Shown: one piece after another, positions 23,811 through 34,211 of the stretch | Position numbering within the stretch: position 1 is the stretch's first letter | How the letters are laid out: the number at the start of each line of letters is the position of its first letter | Source of the DNA: Spirochaetales bacterium | GTDB taxonomy: Bacteria; Spirochaetota; Spirochaetia; Treponematales; UBA12059 | Direction: 5' to 3' | DNA length: 64,000 nt | NCBI GenBank assembly: GCA_016928955.1 | Contig: JAFGJV010000010.1 | Coordinates: 1-64,000, forward strand | Position numbers and translations under genes: made by a program | The notes under the pieces: generated by a model | The model's input: the letters and a program-made list of their open reading frames with translations, nothing else | What the model was told of the DNA's origin: nothing | The model's database searches: none

Positions 23811-24855
23811 GGGTTTCTTCCTTCTGCTTCTCGTTCTTCAGGTGAGCCCTGAGGTCGGTGTAGTCGGTAGACCCGAGGTTGAGGTTCCAGTCCTGGAGGC
23901 GATCCTTGATCTCCTGCAGGGATTTCTTCCCAAAGTTCCTGGTCTTGGCTATGTCGTCCTCGGTCTTGCGGGTCAAGTCGCCAATCGTCTTTATATTGGC
24001 GTTCTTGAGGCAGTTCGACGAGCGCACGGAAAGCTCAAGTTCCTCCACCGGCGTGGCCAGTATCTGCCTGACCCGCTCCTCTATCTCGTCGCTTTCCTCG
24101 TCGGAGCCGAGTTCGCTCTCGTCAAAGTTGACAAAGATGGAGAAATGGTCCTTGGCGATCTTGGCGGCCTCCGCCAGGGCGTCTTCCGGCTTGATGGTCC
24201 CGTCTGTCCATATCTCGAGCACGAGCTTGTCGTAGTCGGACCGGTGTCCCACCCGCGTGGGCTCCACGGCGTAGCGTGCCTTGACCACCGGTGAGAAGAT
24301 CGAGTCCATGGGTATGGTGCCCACAATGTCCACGTACTTCTCGTTGATCTCGCTGGGAACGTAGCCGCGCCCAAGGTCGATCTGCACTTCCAGGGTCAGC
24401 TTGACGCCGGCCTCAAGACTCATGAGGCGCGTTTCCGGGTTCAGGACCTTCAGGGTCCGGTCCTTCATCAGGGCCGCTCCGTCTATGTCCGCGGGCCCTG
24501 CCAGTTCGTACTCGAACGTGGCCTGCTCCTGCTCCTCAGGCAACTGCACCCTGAGGCGTTTCAGGTTGTTCAGGAGCTCGATGGTGTCCTCGGAAACGCC
24601 CTGTATGGTCTCGAATTCGCTCGATATCACGTGCTGGGCGCCGTCTTCCCCGGTCCGGGTGATGCGCACAGCCGTTATGGCGTAGCCCTGGATGGAAGAG
24701 AGGAGTATGCGGCGCAGGGTGTTACCCACGGTCGTTCCGTACCCGGGCTCGAAGGGATAGGCTATGAATTTTCCGTAATCCGAGGAGCTTTCGCTCTGCT
24801 CGTAAGTGATGCCTTTCGGCCTCTTGAAGCCCTTGAGCAGGTTCTTTCGCGCCAT
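23800..24855 (-). CDS. rpoA: RNA polymerase alpha subunit
   Basis: A 351-residue alpha subunit. The N-terminal dimerisation/assembly domain includes [25 protein letters not shown], and the C-terminal domain, which binds UP elements and activators, includes the helix-hairpin [24 protein letters not shown] start at the ATG at 24855 ([10 protein letters not shown]), behind AAGGAG; the track start is a GTG two codons upstream. It is followed by rplQ with an overlap. Confidence 0.97.
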   Translation of the reverse strand: MARKNLLKGFKRPKGITYEQSESSSDYGKFIAYPFEPGYGTTVGNTLRRILLSSIQGYAITAVRITRTGEDGAQHVISSEFETIQGVSEDTIELLNNLKRLRVQLPEEQEQATFEYELAGPADIDGAALMKDRTLKVLNPETRLMSLEAGVKLTLEVQIDLGRGYVPSEINEKYVDIVGTIPMDSIFSPVVKARYAVEPTRVGHRSDYDKLVLEIWTDGTIKPEDALAEAAKIAKDHFSIFVNFDESELGSDEESDEIEERVRQILATPVEELELSVRSSNCLKNANIKTIGDLTRKTEDDIAKTRNFGKKSLQEIKDRLQDWNLNLGSTDYTDLRAHLKNEKQKEETHES

Positions 24856-24864
24856 GTCCACTCC

Positions 24865-25500
24865 TTACTTCGAATAGAGCTCGACCACGAGCTGTTCGCG
24901 GATATCGGCCATGTCGGTGACGTCCTGCCGCTGCGGCAGGGCTGTCAGCTTGCCTTCAGCCTTGTCCACGTCCAAGGAGAGCCAGGGAGCCACGCCGGAG
25001 CGCTCGTATTCGGCCAGTGCGCCGAGCAGGACCTTGTTGGTCTTGTACGAGGAATGCACGGTCACGGTGTCACCGGGCTTCACCTGGAAGGACGGCACGT
25101 TGACGCGCTTGCCGTTCACAAGCACGTGGCCGTGCAGGACCAGCTGGCGGGCCTGGGGCCTGCTTGAGGCAAAACGGAGGCGGTACGCGATGTTGTCCAG
25201 GCGGCGCTCAAGCAGGATGATGAGGTTCTCGCCTGTCTTTCCGGGCAGGCGCTGGGCCTTCTCGAAGGTGAGGCGGAACTGTTTCTCCATGAGGCCATAC
25301 GACCTCTTGAGCTTCTGCTTTTCGCGCAGCTGAACCGCATAGTCGGACTGCTTCTTGGCGCGGGCCTTGGGGTCCTTGCCGGGAGCGGGTCGCTTGCGGT
25401 TGATCGGGCACTTGTCGCTCTTGCACTTGTCGCCCTTGAGGAACAACCTCTTGTTTTCGGCGCGGCAGAGCCGGCATTTCGGGCCGATATAACGAGCCAT
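24865..25500 (-). CDS. rpsD: Ribosomal protein S4
   Basis: A 211-residue primary 16S rRNA-binding protein and assembly factor. The N-terminus has the zinc-binding (C+) form, CRLCRAE followed by CKSDKCP, and the S4 RNA-binding domain (RLDNIAYRLRFASSRPQARQLVLHGHVLVNG) is complete. It sits nine bases ahead of rpoA. Confidence 0.97.
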   Translation of the reverse strand: MARYIGPKCRLCRAENKRLFLKGDKCKSDKCPINRKRPAPGKDPKARAKKQSDYAVQLREKQKLKRSYGLMEKQFRLTFEKAQRLPGKTGENLIILLERRLDNIAYRLRFASSRPQARQLVLHGHVLVNGKRVNVPSFQVKPGDTVTVHSSYKTNKVLLGALAEYERSGVAPWLSLDVDKAEGKLTALPQRQDVTDMADIREQLVVELYSK

Positions 25501-25518
25501 TCTTTCTTTCCCCCTACC

Positions 25519-25899
25519 TTACATCCTGCGCGCTTTACGAGGGCGGCAGCCGTTGTGCGGAATGGGCGTGACGTCGGATATGCTCTTGATCTTGAGCCCG
25601 AGCGCGCCGATCTGGCGGATGGCGCTCTCGCGGCCAACACCTGGCCCCTTGACGTACACGTGCACTTCACGGAGACCCGAATTCAGGGCCTTCGATACTG
25701 CCTGCTCCGTTACGGACTGGGCCGCGAAGGGGGTGGACTTCTTCGCGCCGCGGAAACCCATACCGCCGGAGGATCCCCAGGAAATCGCGTTACCGTTGAG
25801 ATCGGTCACGGTAATGATGGTGTTATTGAAGGTGGCCTGGATAAAGACCTTTCCTTCATATACGCTCTTCTTCTCTTTGCGCTTCTTGACTTGAGCCAT
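25519..25899 (-). CDS. rpsK: Ribosomal protein S11
   Basis: A 126-residue small-subunit platform protein; [20 protein letters not shown] and the C-terminal [18 protein letters not shown] are intact. It lies between rpsM and rpsD in the normal order. Confidence 0.97.
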   Translation of the reverse strand: MAQVKKRKEKKSVYEGKVFIQATFNNTIITVTDLNGNAISWGSSGGMGFRGAKKSTPFAAQSVTEQAVSKALNSGLREVHVYVKGPGVGRESAIRQIGALGLKIKSISDVTPIPHNGCRPRKARRM

Positions 25900-25915
25900 G
25901 GATCGTTAAACCCCC

Positions 25916-26284
25916 TTAGGCCTTTTTCTTGTTGGCCACGGTCTTCTTCTTGCCCTTGCGCGTGCGCGCGTTTGTGCGCGTGCGCTGACCGCGTACGGGC
26001 AGGCCCCTGCGGTGCCTGAGGCCGCGGTAGCAGCCGATGTCCATGAGCCTCTTGATGTTGAGGGCCACCTCGGTGCGGAGGCGACCTTCGACCTTATAGT
26101 CGTTTTCGATCAGCTTGCGGAGCTCGTTGACCTCTTCATTGGAAAGGTCGTTGATGTTCCTCTGCGGATCGACCTTGACGGTATCGCAGATCTTCCGGGC
26201 GCTGGTGCGTCCGATCCCGTAGATGTAGGTGAGGGCTATCTCTACGTGCTTGTTGGGGAGGTCGACTCCCGCTATACGTGCCAT
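25916..26284 (-). CDS. rpsM: Ribosomal protein S13
   Basis: A 122-residue head protein that contacts P-site tRNA and the L5 bridge. The N-terminus [25 protein letters not shown] and the C-terminal [21 protein letters not shown] are standard. Confidence 0.97.
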   Translation of the reverse strand: MARIAGVDLPNKHVEIALTYIYGIGRTSARKICDTVKVDPQRNINDLSNEEVNELRKLIENDYKVEGRLRTEVALNIKRLMDIGCYRGLRHRRGLPVRGQRTRTNARTRKGKKKTVANKKKA

Positions 26285-26299
26285 GGAATACGGCCTCCT

Positions 26300-26413
26300 T
26301 TAACCCTGCTTCTGCTTGTGCTTAGGGTTCTCGCAGATGATACGGACTATGCCGTTCCGCTTGATCACCTTGCATTTATCGCATATGCGCTTGACGCTGG
26401 TCCTAACCTTCAT
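26300..26413 (-). CDS. rpmJ: Ribosomal protein L36
   Basis: A 37-residue protein missed by the ORF track because of length: it begins [20 protein letters not shown] and ends with [10 protein letters not shown]. The zinc-binding Cys residues (CDKC...C...H) make it the C+ form. It stands between secY and rpsM, the usual place. Confidence 0.95.
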   Translation of the reverse strand: MKVRTSVKRICDKCKVIKRNGIVRIICENPKHKQKQG

Positions 26414-26477
26414 TGTCGTTCCTCCGTGGGAGCCCGAAGGGCATTTGTAGCACGCATCGGGCCCGCTCGTCTACCTG

Positions 26478-27803
26478 TCAGAGATTCCTGCCCTTGATGT
26501 GGCCCTTACGGGTCAACCCATCGTGGTGGTGCATCTTGAGCTGGGCCTCAACCTGGCTCATGGTGTCCAGGTCCACGCCGACGAGGATCAGGAGGGACGT
26601 GCCGCCCAAGAGGTAGGCCAACTCGCTCGGGAAATCAAACAGCCGCTGTACGATCGTCGGGATGAGGGCGATCAGGGCCAGGTAGAGCGAGCCGGGGAGC
26701 ACGATCCTGTTTAGGATCTTCGTCAGGTATTCCTCCATCTTCTCGGAGCGGATGCCGGGTATGGAACCGCCGTTCTCGCGGATATTCTTGCTGATCTCCT
26801 GGGGGTTCAGGGAGACCTGCGTGTAGAAGTACGCGAAGAAGATGATGAGGAGAATATAGAATAGATTGTACCAGAAACCTTCCGGCCGCAGGAAGTTGGC
26901 AAAGTCGCGCAGCCATTTGGCTCCGGACATGCTACTGGCCATCTGCAGCGGGAACGTGAGCAGGCTGGAGGCAAAGATCACCGGAATCACGCCGGACGGG
27001 TTGATCTTGAACGGGATGTAGGTGTTCTGGGCGCCGTACATCTTGCGTCCGACCACGCGCTTGGCGTAGTTCACGGGAATCTTGCGTTGGCCCTGCTGCT
27101 CGTATATGACCAGGGTCACCACCGCCGCGAACAGGAGGATCACCACGATGGCGAACACCGCGTTGACTTCCCTGTTGGCTATCTTCTGGACCAGGGCCCA
27201 CAGCGCGTTCGGGAGTCGAGCCACGATTCCGGCAAAGATGATCAGCGAGACGCCGTTGCCGATGCCCCGCTTGGTGATCTGCTCGCCAATCCACACCAGG
27301 AACATGGTTCCGGTGGTCACCGTGGTGATGGCCAGGATCGTGTAGAAGGTCGGGTTGACCATCAGCACGTCCGGGTGGGTCTTGGCTATCTCCGTGGCGT
27401 AGGACACCGTGGCTATTGACTGCACGGCGGCCATGCCCACTGAGGCCAGGCGGGTCCACAGGGCGATCTTCTTCCTGCCGCCCTCCTCCTCAGCCACCCT
27501 CTTCATTGAGGGGAAGATGACCAGGAGCAGCTGCATGATGATCTGCGTCGATATGTAGGGCATGACGCCGAGCATGAACAGGGAGAAGTTCTTGAACGCG
27601 CCGCCCGCGAAGAAGTCCAGGTAGTCGGTGATGCCGCCCTGGCTGCTGACTGAGGCGAAGTAGTCCTTGAGGGCCCCGGCGTTGATGCCCGGGATCGGCA
27701 GGTATGCGCCAATCCTGAACACCATCAGCCAGAACACGGTATAGAATATGCGTTCTCGGAGCTCTTTTATGCGGAACACATCTGCTAACGCGTTGCCTGC
27801 CAT
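26478..27803 (-). CDS. secY: Protein translocase subunit SecY
   Basis: A 441-residue, ten-helix channel subunit of the Sec translocon. The N-terminal RIGAYLPIPGIN, the plug/TM2 region with MLGVMPYISTQIIMQLL, and the C-terminal loop GTSLLILVGVDLDTMSQVEAQL with the tail RKGHIKGRNL are typical. No adk, map or infA follow, in contrast with many bacteria: rpmJ comes next after 64 bp. Confidence 0.97.
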   Translation of the reverse strand: MAGNALADVFRIKELRERIFYTVFWLMVFRIGAYLPIPGINAGALKDYFASVSSQGGITDYLDFFAGGAFKNFSLFMLGVMPYISTQIIMQLLLVIFPSMKRVAEEEGGRKKIALWTRLASVGMAAVQSIATVSYATEIAKTHPDVLMVNPTFYTILAITTVTTGTMFLVWIGEQITKRGIGNGVSLIIFAGIVARLPNALWALVQKIANREVNAVFAIVVILLFAAVVTLVIYEQQGQRKIPVNYAKRVVGRKMYGAQNTYIPFKINPSGVIPVIFASSLLTFPLQMASSMSGAKWLRDFANFLRPEGFWYNLFYILLIIFFAYFYTQVSLNPQEISKNIRENGGSIPGIRSEKMEEYLTKILNRIVLPGSLYLALIALIPTIVQRLFDFPSELAYLLGGTSLLILVGVDLDTMSQVEAQLKMHHHDGLTRKGHIKGRNL

Positions 27804-27838
27804 AGATCGCTACCTTCTTTCTTCCTGGATGCCCCGGC

Positions 27839-28285
27839 TCAAGGGGTTTCGACCTTGCCGCCGGCCTTCTCGATCTTGGCCTTGGCCTGGGCAGACACCT
27901 TGTCCACGGCGATGGTGAGGGCTTTCGTCAGCTCGCCGTCGCCAAGCACCTTGACGGGCTCGGTGGCCTTGCGTACCAGGCCCTTGGCGGCCAGGCTGTC
28001 GGCGTTGACGGTTTCCCCCGCGGCGTAGCGGGTCTCAACGTCGGCCAGGTTCACGATCTGGTACTCGGTGCGGAAGTTCTTGTTGTTGAAGCCGCGGTGG
28101 GCCAGGCGCCTGTACAGGGGCATCTGACCGCCCTCAAAGCCCGGGTAGGTCTTGCCTCCCGAGCGGGACTGCTGGCCCTTGTTGCCGCGACCGGCCGTGC
28201 CGCCAAGGCCTGAGCCCTGGCCGCGGCCGACTATCTTCTTCTTGTGCGTTGCGCCCTCGGGCGGATGCAGCTCAAAATCCGACAT
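27839..28285 (-). CDS. rplO: Ribosomal protein L15
   Basis: A 148-residue protein with the glycine-rich rRNA-binding N-terminus [22 protein letters not shown] and [12 protein letters not shown]. The ATG at 28285 shares a base with the rpmD stop (TGATG) and follows AAGGAGAAG, so I prefer it to the GTG one codon earlier. Confidence 0.96.
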   Translation of the reverse strand: MSDFELHPPEGATHKKKIVGRGQGSGLGGTAGRGNKGQQSRSGGKTYPGFEGGQMPLYRRLAHRGFNNKNFRTEYQIVNLADVETRYAAGETVNADSLAAKGLVRKATEPVKVLGDGELTKALTIAVDKVSAQAKAKIEKAGGKVETP

Positions 28286-28488
28286 CACTTCTTCTCCTTG
28301 GAACCCTCGTAGGGAGTAACCTCGACGAGGTGGGAGACCGCGGCCACCATGCCGAGCACGGCGGGAGTGGCCTCCTTGACGGTCACGGAGCTGATCTTGC
28401 GGAGGCCGAGCGAGCGCACGGTGGCGCGCTGCTCGGGCTTGCGGCCTATGACGCTCTTTACGAGCTTGATCTGGATCTTGTCGGCCAT
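28285..28488 (-). CDS. rpmD: Ribosomal protein L30
   Basis: A 67-residue protein beginning [29 protein letters not shown]. The track ORF extends 25 codons into rpsE sequence; the ATG at 28488 gives the normal start. It overlaps rplO by one base. Confidence 0.94.
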   Translation of the reverse strand: MADKIQIKLVKSVIGRKPEQRATVRSLGLRKISSVTVKEATPAVLGMVAAVSHLVEVTPYEGSKEKK

Positions 28489-28492
28489 CGCA

Positions 28493-29002
28493 TTAACCCC
28501 ACATATCCTTGAGCGTCTTGCCGCGGACGTGAGCCACGGCCCTGGCGTCCATGATGCCTTCAATGCCGTCGAAAACGGCGCGCACCACGTTGATGGCGGT
28601 GCGGCTGCCCACGGTCTTGGCCAGGATGTCGGTGACGCCGCCGGCTTCCATGATGGCGCGCACGGCGCCGCCGGCGATGATGCCAGAGCCCGGGCAGGCC
28701 GGCTTCATGATGACGCGGGAAGCCTTGTACTCGCCCACAACGTCGTGCGGGATGGTACCGTTCTTCACCGGCAGTTTCACCATGCTGCGCTTGGCCTTCT
28801 CGATGCTCTTCCTAATGGCCTCGGTGACGTCGTTCGCCTTGCCGAAGCCGTAACCCACGTTGCCGGTCCTGTCGCCCACCACGGTGAGAGCCGAGAAGGA
28901 GAACCTGCGTCCGCCCTTCACAACCTTGGCGGTCCGGTTCAGCTTTACCAGCTTCTCGATGTAGATATCGCGGGAGCGGTCGTCCCTGTCTCTCCTATCC
29001 AC
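28493..29002 (-). CDS. rpsE: Ribosomal protein S5
   Basis: A 169-residue accuracy-related protein. The S5 double-stranded-RNA fold ([32 protein letters not shown]) and C-terminal domain are complete. It starts at GTG (29002) behind AGGGGGA; an ATG two bases upstream is out of frame. The N-terminus is unusually charged, [12 protein letters not shown]. Confidence 0.95.
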   Translation of the reverse strand: MDRRDRDDRSRDIYIEKLVKLNRTAKVVKGGRRFSFSALTVVGDRTGNVGYGFGKANDVTEAIRKSIEKAKRSMVKLPVKNGTIPHDVVGEYKASRVIMKPACPGSGIIAGGAVRAIMEAGGVTDILAKTVGSRTAINVVRAVFDGIEGIMDARAVAHVRGKTLKDMWG

Positions 29003-29011
29003 ATGGTCCCC

Positions 29012-29377
29012 CTAGAATTTGATCCCGGCCTTGCGGGTGGCATCGGCGATGGCTTTGACAACCCCGTGGTACTTGTACCCGTTGCGGTCGAACACCACGG
29101 TGTCGATGTTCTTTTCCTTGAGGCGGGTGCCGACCAGCTCGCCGAGCTTGCCGCCGCCCTCCACGGTCGCCTTCACGCCCTTCATGGCCTCCTCCAGGGT
29201 GCTTGCGGCCACAAGGGTGCTGCCCTTGTCGTCGTCGATCACCTGCACGTAGAGGTAGCGGTTGGACTTGAAAACGGTCATCCGCGGGCGCTCCGCGGTG
29301 CCTTCTATGGTCTGGCGGACATGGACCTTGCGGGCCCCCCGCCTTCGGTTCTTGTCTAAAAGTTCTTTCGTGCTCAT
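29012..29377 (-). CDS. rplR: Ribosomal protein L18
   Basis: A 121-residue 5S rRNA-binding protein; RPRMTVFKSNRYLYVQVIDDDKGSTL and GYKYHGVVKAIADATRKAGIKF are the family's core and end. Confidence 0.97.
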   Translation of the reverse strand: MSTKELLDKNRRRGARKVHVRQTIEGTAERPRMTVFKSNRYLYVQVIDDDKGSTLVAASTLEEAMKGVKATVEGGGKLGELVGTRLKEKNIDTVVFDRNGYKYHGVVKAIADATRKAGIKF

Positions 29378-29386
29378 GGCCGTCCC

Positions 29387-29932
29387 TTACTTCACGCCGG
29401 TCTTGCCGACCTTCTTGCGAATGGTCTCCGTCTCGTAGCGGATGCCCTTGCCCTTGTACGGCTCAGGCTTGCGGAGACTGCGGATCTCGCTGGCGAATTT
29501 GCCGACGAGCTGCCTGTTCGTTCCGGACACGACGATCTTCTGGTTGTTGTTCTCGATGGCCACGGCCAGCCCTTCCGGGATGCCCACGTAGACATCGCTG
29601 GAATAGCCCAGGCTGAGCACCAGGAGCTTGCCCTGAACTTCGGCCTTGAAGCCCACGCCGTTGACGATCAGGGCCTTTGAAAAGCCCGAGGTCACGCCAA
29701 CGACCATGTTATCGATCAGCTTGCGGTACAGGCCATGGAAGGCCTTGGTCTGTTTCTCGTCGTTGGCCCTGTCGACCGACACGACGTCGTCCTTGACGCT
29801 GATGGTGATCAGCGACGTGGCCAGCTCCTCATGGAGCTTGCCCTTGGGGCCTTCCACGCTCACCGTGCTACCTTGCACGGCTACCTTCACGCCCTTAGGC
29901 ACGTTAATCGGCTTATAGCCTATCCTCGACAT
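29387..29932 (-). CDS. rplF: Ribosomal protein L6
   Basis: A 181-residue protein near the sarcin-ricin loop, with two L6 domains. MSRIGYKPINVPKGVKVAV opens the first and the conserved EIRSLRKPEPYKGKGIRYE closes the second. Confidence 0.97.
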   Translation of the reverse strand: MSRIGYKPINVPKGVKVAVQGSTVSVEGPKGKLHEELATSLITISVKDDVVSVDRANDEKQTKAFHGLYRKLIDNMVVGVTSGFSKALIVNGVGFKAEVQGKLLVLSLGYSSDVYVGIPEGLAVAIENNNQKIVVSGTNRQLVGKFASEIRSLRKPEPYKGKGIRYETETIRKKVGKTGVK

Positions 29933-29948
29933 GGCGGTTCCCCTCTTC

Positions 29949-30347
29949 TTACCAAACGGTGCAGATCAGCTCGCCGCCGACCTTTTTCTCGACGGCTTTC
30001 CTGCCGGTGGTGACGCCGTCCGAGGTGGAAACGATGAGCGTGCCGTAGCCGTTGTAGACGCGTGGCATGCTCTTGTAGCCGGTATAGACGCGCCGCCCGG
30101 GCCGGGACACCTTCTCGATGCCATGGAGTATGGGCTCTTCCTGCTCGTTATACTTGAGGAAGACGCGTATGTAATTCTGACCTTCCTGCACGATCTTCTT
30201 GAAGTTCTTGATGTAGCCCTCAGTCTTGAGGATCTTTACGATCTCGAGCTTCATGCGCGAGGTAGGGATATCCACCTTCTCATGGCGGGCCATGCTCGCG
30301 TTGCGGACTTTGGTCAGCATGTCGGAGATGGGATCGGAAACGCTCAT
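29949..30347 (-). CDS. rpsH: Ribosomal protein S8
   Basis: A 132-residue central-domain assembly protein. [22 protein letters not shown] and the C-terminal [26 protein letters not shown] are diagnostic. In other bacteria S8 represses this operon by binding near rplE; I did not identify the RNA site here. Confidence 0.97.
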   Translation of the reverse strand: MSVSDPISDMLTKVRNASMARHEKVDIPTSRMKLEIVKILKTEGYIKNFKKIVQEGQNYIRVFLKYNEQEEPILHGIEKVSRPGRRVYTGYKSMPRVYNGYGTLIVSTSDGVTTGRKAVEKKVGGELICTVW

Positions 30348-30357
30348 TCCAGTCCTC

Positions 30358-30543
30358 CTACCAGCTTGATTTGGTGACGCCCGGAATGAGGCCTTCGCTG
30401 GCGAGCTTCCGGAAACAAATACGGCACATATCGAACTTGCGCAGGTAACCGCGCGGCCTGCCGCAAATCTTGCAGCGGTTCACGTGCCTGGTCATATACT
30501 TGGGCTTGGCGAGCGCCTTAAGTATCATCGCTTTCCTGGCCAT
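30358..30543 (-). CDS. rpsN: Ribosomal protein S14, zinc-binding type
   Basis: A 61-residue short S14 with CKICGRP and CRICF, the C+ form (type Z). The ATG at 30543 ([11 protein letters not shown]) is used; the track start is 14 codons upstream in the gap after rplE. Confidence 0.95.
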   Translation of the reverse strand: MARKAMILKALAKPKYMTRHVNRCKICGRPRGYLRKFDMCRICFRKLASEGLIPGVTKSSW

Positions 30544-30553
30544 TGTATCTCCC

Positions 30554-31117
30554 TTACTTCCTGAACGGCATGCCCATTTTGGCAAGAAGGCTTTTGGCTT
30601 CCTTGTCCGTGCGGGCGCTCGTCACGATGGCCACGTTCATGCCCATCACCTTCTCGATCTTATCGTAGTCGATCTCCGGGAAGATGATCTGCTCGGTCAG
30701 GCCCATTGAGTAGTTCCCGTGGCCGTCAAACGCGTTCGGATTGACGCCGCGGAAGTCCTTCACGCGCGGCAGGGCCACGTTCATGAGGCGGTCCATGAAC
30801 TCCCACATGTGGGCGCCGCGCAGGGTCACGCGGCAGCCTATTTCCTGGCCTTCGCGGATCTTGAACGTGGCTATGGACTTGCGGGCCTTGGTCTTTACGG
30901 CCTTCTGCCCGGTGATGATGCCTATGTCGTTCACGGCGGCGTCAAGGATCTTCTTGTTCTCCTTGGCCTCACCCACGCCCATGGACACAATCACCTTGAC
31001 GAGCCTGGGAACCTGCATGTCGGAGGAATACGAGTACTCCTTCTTGAGGTCGGGCGCCACCGTCTGGGCGTATATCGTCTTGAGGCGCGGAACGTAGGCG
31101 GTTTTCTTTTCAGCCAT
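30554..31117 (-). CDS. rplE: Ribosomal protein L5
   Basis: A 187-residue 5S rRNA-binding protein: [21 protein letters not shown] and the C-terminal [29 protein letters not shown] are intact. The ATG at 31117 overlaps the rplX stop (TGATG), so the two genes are coupled; the longer track start lies in rplX. Confidence 0.96.
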   Translation of the reverse strand: MAEKKTAYVPRLKTIYAQTVAPDLKKEYSYSSDMQVPRLVKVIVSMGVGEAKENKKILDAAVNDIGIITGQKAVKTKARKSIATFKIREGQEIGCRVTLRGAHMWEFMDRLMNVALPRVKDFRGVNPNAFDGHGNYSMGLTEQIIFPEIDYDKIEKVMGMNVAIVTSARTDKEAKSLLAKMGMPFRK

Positions 31118-31440
31118 CAAAGGGCCTCCCCGCACTTCCGGCAAACGCGTTTCTTGGCGTCGCCTTCAATCTTATACCCGATCCTGGTGGGGCCGCACTT
31201 CTTGCAGACGATCATCATGTTGGACAGGCGTATGGGCGCCTCGATCTCCACAATGCCGCCGCGGTCGTTCTGCGAGCGCTTGCGCATGGCCTTCTTGACC
31301 ATGTTGAGGCCCTGCACGATGGCGCGTCCCTTGGCCAGGTCGATCTTGACGACCTTGCCCTGCTTGCCCCTCTCCTTGCCGGAGATGACCTGCACGGTGT
31401 CGTCCTTCTTAAGCTTGGTCGTGTGCTTCTGGTCTATCAT
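31117..31440 (-). CDS. rplX: Ribosomal protein L24
   Basis: A 107-residue assembly initiator with the KOW motif [22 protein letters not shown]. The C-terminus has a Cys pair set (CKKCG...CRKCG) that may bind zinc, as in some L24 proteins. Confidence 0.96.
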   Translation of the reverse strand: MIDQKHTTKLKKDDTVQVISGKERGKQGKVVKIDLAKGRAIVQGLNMVKKAMRKRSQNDRGGIVEIEAPIRLSNMMIVCKKCGPTRIGYKIEGDAKKRVCRKCGEAL

Positions 31441-31450
31441 CGCGCGCTCC

Positions 31451-31819
31451 TTACAGTACCTCGGGGGCCAGCGACACGATCTTCATGTAGTCCTTGTCGC
31501 GCAGCTCGCGCGCCACCGGACCGAAGATACGCTTGCCCTTCGGGTTCTTGTTCGCGTCGATGATGACGCAAGCGTTGTCATCGAACCGTATGTACGTTCC
31601 GTCCGGGCGGCGGTATTCCTTGTGCACCCTGACGATAACGGCCTTTTCCACGGTTCCCTTCTTGATGGCGGAGTTCGGGAGGACGTCTTTGACGGCCACC
31701 ACGATGATATCCCCCACCGAGGCGTAGCGCCGCTTGGAACCGCCCAGCACCTTGATGCACTGGACGCTCCTGGCGCCGGAATTGTCGGCCACATTCAGCC
31801 TTGATTCTACCTGTATCAT
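31451..31819 (-). CDS. rplN: Ribosomal protein L14
   Basis: A 122-residue intersubunit bridge protein; [27 protein letters not shown] is the typical start and [21 protein letters not shown] the typical end. Confidence 0.97.
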   Translation of the reverse strand: MIQVESRLNVADNSGARSVQCIKVLGGSKRRYASVGDIIVVAVKDVLPNSAIKKGTVEKAVIVRVHKEYRRPDGTYIRFDDNACVIIDANKNPKGKRIFGPVARELRDKDYMKIVSLAPEVL

Positions 31820-31837
31820 GTCGTTTCCCCCGGCCCT

Positions 31838-32101
31838 CTACCTGGCCCGCTCGACGATTTCGGCGAGCCTCCAGCGCTTGTCCCTGGACAAGGGCCTGGT
31901 TTCCTCGACGCGCACGGTGTCACCCACCTTGGCGTCGTTGGTTTCGTCATGAGCCTTCACCTTGTTGCTCCGGGTGAGGTACTTCTTGTACAGCGGGTGC
32001 AGCTTTCGCATCATGATCTCGACGACGATGGTCTTGTCCATCTTGTCGCTCACCACGATGCCCTGCAGGACCTGCTTGTCTTTCCTGGTCTTGGCTTCCA
32101 T
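31838..32101 (-). CDS. rpsQ: Ribosomal protein S17
   Basis: An 87-residue OB-fold 16S rRNA-binding protein: [21 protein letters not shown] and [22 protein letters not shown] are family hallmarks. Confidence 0.97.
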   Translation of the reverse strand: MEAKTRKDKQVLQGIVVSDKMDKTIVVEIMMRKLHPLYKKYLTRSNKVKAHDETNDAKVGDTVRVEETRPLSRDKRWRLAEIVERAR

Positions 32102-32117
32102 CTATCCCGCTCCTCGC

Positions 32118-32330
32118 TTAGGCCTTGGCCGCCGTGGCGGCTTCGGTCCGTTCGCGCTGGCAAATCAGGGTGTTGAGCCTGGCTATCTGCCTGCGCAGGT
32201 TCCGCTTCTGGAGCGGATTGTCGACATGGCCCACGACCATCTGGATGCGAAGGTCGAAATATTTCTTCCTGAGCTCCTCGCGCTTGGCCGTGAGCTCGTC
32301 GAGCTTGAGCTCCTTGAACGAGTTCTTCAT
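32118..32330 (-). CDS. rpmC: Ribosomal protein L29
   Basis: A 70-residue helical protein near the exit tunnel, [20 protein letters not shown], with the [12 protein letters not shown] end helix. The track lists it only as the tail of a longer frame-shadow ORF (32118..32894); the start at 32330 lies four bases after the rplP stop. Confidence 0.95.
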   Translation of the reverse strand: MKNSFKELKLDELTAKREELRKKYFDLRIQMVVGHVDNPLQKRNLRRQIARLNTLICQRERTEAATAAKA

Positions 32331-32334
32331 TCGA

Positions 32335-32757
32335 TCACTCCATCTCCATGTCGGCACGGACCACAAACCGGGTCTTGATGGGCAGTTTGGACCCGGCCAG
32401 GCGCATGGCCTCTGCCGCGGTTTCCCTGGGGACGCCGGCCAGTTCGAACATGACGGTGCCGGGCTTGACCACGGCCACCCACCACTCGGGACCGCCCTTG
32501 CCCTTGCCCTGGCGCGTCTCGAGCGGCTTCTTGCTGTACGGCTTGTCCGGGAAAATGCGGATCCACAGCTTACCGCCGCGCTTGATGTAGCGGTTGAGGG
32601 CCACGCGGGCGGCCTCAAGCTGGCGGTTGGTGATCCACATGGGCTCCTGGCACATGAGGCCGTATTCGCCGAACGAAACCTCGTTGCCGCCGGTGGCTTC
32701 CCCCTTGGGTCGGCCGCGCTGTACCTTGCGGTGCTTAACTCTCTTGGGTGCAAGCAT
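32335..32757 (-). CDS. rplP: Ribosomal protein L16
   Basis: A 140-residue protein of the A-site region of the large subunit: [19 protein letters not shown] and [24 protein letters not shown] match the family. It lies three bases after rpsC. Confidence 0.97.
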   Translation of the reverse strand: MLAPKRVKHRKVQRGRPKGEATGGNEVSFGEYGLMCQEPMWITNRQLEAARVALNRYIKRGGKLWIRIFPDKPYSKKPLETRQGKGKGGPEWWVAVVKPGTVMFELAGVPRETAAEAMRLAGSKLPIKTRFVVRADMEME

Positions 32758-32760
32758 GGC

Positions 32761-33543
32761 TCAGCTCCTCGCCTCACGCGGCGCGCGGCCGCCTCTGTCA
32801 CCGGACCTGGGGGCGCGCGAACCGCGCTCGCCTGAGCGCTCGGAGCGCTCGCCGTGTTCGCGGCGCGCGCGGCCGGGCATGAGGCCGGCGTCATCTTTCT
32901 TGTCGCCCGTGAGGGCGTTGTCGCTCTTGCAGATCCACACCTTGACGCCGATCTTGCCGTACGTTGTGTTGGCCTCGTAGAAGCCGTAGTCGATGTCGGC
33001 GCGGAGGGTATGGAGCGGCACGCGGCCTTCCTTGTACTCCTCGGTGCGGCTCATGTCGGCGCCGCCAAGGCGGCCGGACATGCGGACCTTGCAGCCCTGG
33101 GCGCCGCCCTTCATGGCGTTGCCTACGGCCATCTTCATGGTGCGGCGGAACGAACCGCGCCCCTCGAGCTGGCGGCACACGCCCTGGGCAACGATCTGCG
33201 CGTTGGTCTCGATCTTCTTCACTTCCTTGATCTTGATGTTGATCTTCTTGGAAGCGTACTTCTGGAGCTCGAGACCTATGCGCTCTATGTTGGCGCCCTT
33301 CTGGCCGATGAGCACGCCGGGCTTGGCCGTGTGGATGACGATGGTCACCTTCTGCGGATGCCTGACGATCTCTATCTCTGATATGTCGGCGCCACGCGCC
33401 TCCGGGAGCTCATACATGCGCTTGCGCAGGTTGAGATCCTCGTGGAGGGTCTTGGCATAGTCGCGCGGATCCACGTACCAGCGAGACTTCCAGTCCTTGT
33501 TGATGCCGATGCGCAGGCCGATCGGATTGACTTTCTGTCCCAC
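32761..33543 (-). CDS. rpsC: Ribosomal protein S3 with a basic C-terminal tail
   Basis: A 260-residue mRNA-entry protein. [23 protein letters not shown], the KH-domain [10 protein letters not shown] and the S3-C domain [28 protein letters not shown] are normal. The last 45 or so residues are an Arg/Gly/Ser-rich low-complexity tail ([19 protein letters not shown]...) longer than the typical 210-230-residue protein. Confidence 0.96.
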   Translation of the reverse strand: MGQKVNPIGLRIGINKDWKSRWYVDPRDYAKTLHEDLNLRKRMYELPEARGADISEIEIVRHPQKVTIVIHTAKPGVLIGQKGANIERIGLELQKYASKKINIKIKEVKKIETNAQIVAQGVCRQLEGRGSFRRTMKMAVGNAMKGGAQGCKVRMSGRLGGADMSRTEEYKEGRVPLHTLRADIDYGFYEANTTYGKIGVKVWICKSDNALTGDKKDDAGLMPGRARREHGERSERSGERGSRAPRSGDRGGRAPREARS

Positions 33544-33544
33544 G

Positions 33545-33907
33545 TTACGCCTCCGCCCTTGCGATTTCGTCGACGACCACGGATATGTGGCACATCTGCT
33601 TGACCAGCATGTCGGCGCGGCCGCGGGCGCGGAACCACACGCGTCGCATGCGGGGACCTTCGTTCACCTGTATCTCTTTGACGTACAGCATGTCCTCGCC
33701 CAGCTTGCGGTTCTTGTTGAGCGCGTTAGCCGCGGCGGACATGACCACCTTGCGTATGAGCCGAGCGCCTTTGTGGGGCATGTTGTCCAGTATGGACACC
33801 GCCGTGGTGTACGGCTTGTTGCGGACCAGATCCGCAACCGGCCTAATCTTGGACGGCGACCCCATCAGGTACTTGGCGCAAGCCGGAAACCCGGATTTCT
33901 TTTCCAT
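33545..33907 (-). CDS. rplV: Ribosomal protein L22
   Basis: A 120-residue exit-tunnel protein: [19 protein letters not shown] and [20 protein letters not shown] (its tunnel hairpin) are conserved. I use the ATG at 33907; a GTG three codons earlier (track start) is an alternative. It lies nine bases after rpsS. Confidence 0.93.
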   Translation of the reverse strand: MEKKSGFPACAKYLMGSPSKIRPVADLVRNKPYTTAVSILDNMPHKGARLIRKVVMSAAANALNKNRKLGEDMLYVKEIQVNEGPRMRRVWFRARGRADMLVKQMCHISVVVDEIARAEA

Positions 33908-33916
33908 CTTGCTCAC

Positions 33917-34195
33917 CTACTTCCCGGCTTTCTTGTCCGAGCCCGAATGGCCGCGGAACACACGGGTGGGCGCAAACTCGCCGAGCTTGTGCCCGACAAG
34001 GTTTTCGGTCACGTAGACCGGCACCCAGCTCTTGCCATTGTGGACGGACAGGGTAATGCCGACCATTTCGGGAATGATGGTCGAGCAGCGGGAGAAGGTC
34101 TTGATGACCTTCTTGTCCCCTGCCTTGGCCGCATCGACCACCTTCTTGTACAGGCTCTTCTCTATGAACGGGCCCTTCTTTACTGACCTGGACAT
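33917..34195 (-). CDS. rpsS: Ribosomal protein S19
   Basis: A 92-residue head protein: [37 protein letters not shown] and the ending [20 protein letters not shown] are typical. Confidence 0.98.
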   Translation of the reverse strand: MSRSVKKGPFIEKSLYKKVVDAAKAGDKKVIKTFSRCSTIIPEMVGITLSVHNGKSWVPVYVTENLVGHKLGEFAPTRVFRGHSGSDKKAGK

Positions 34196-34211
34196 GGTTG
34201 GCTCCTATCCC

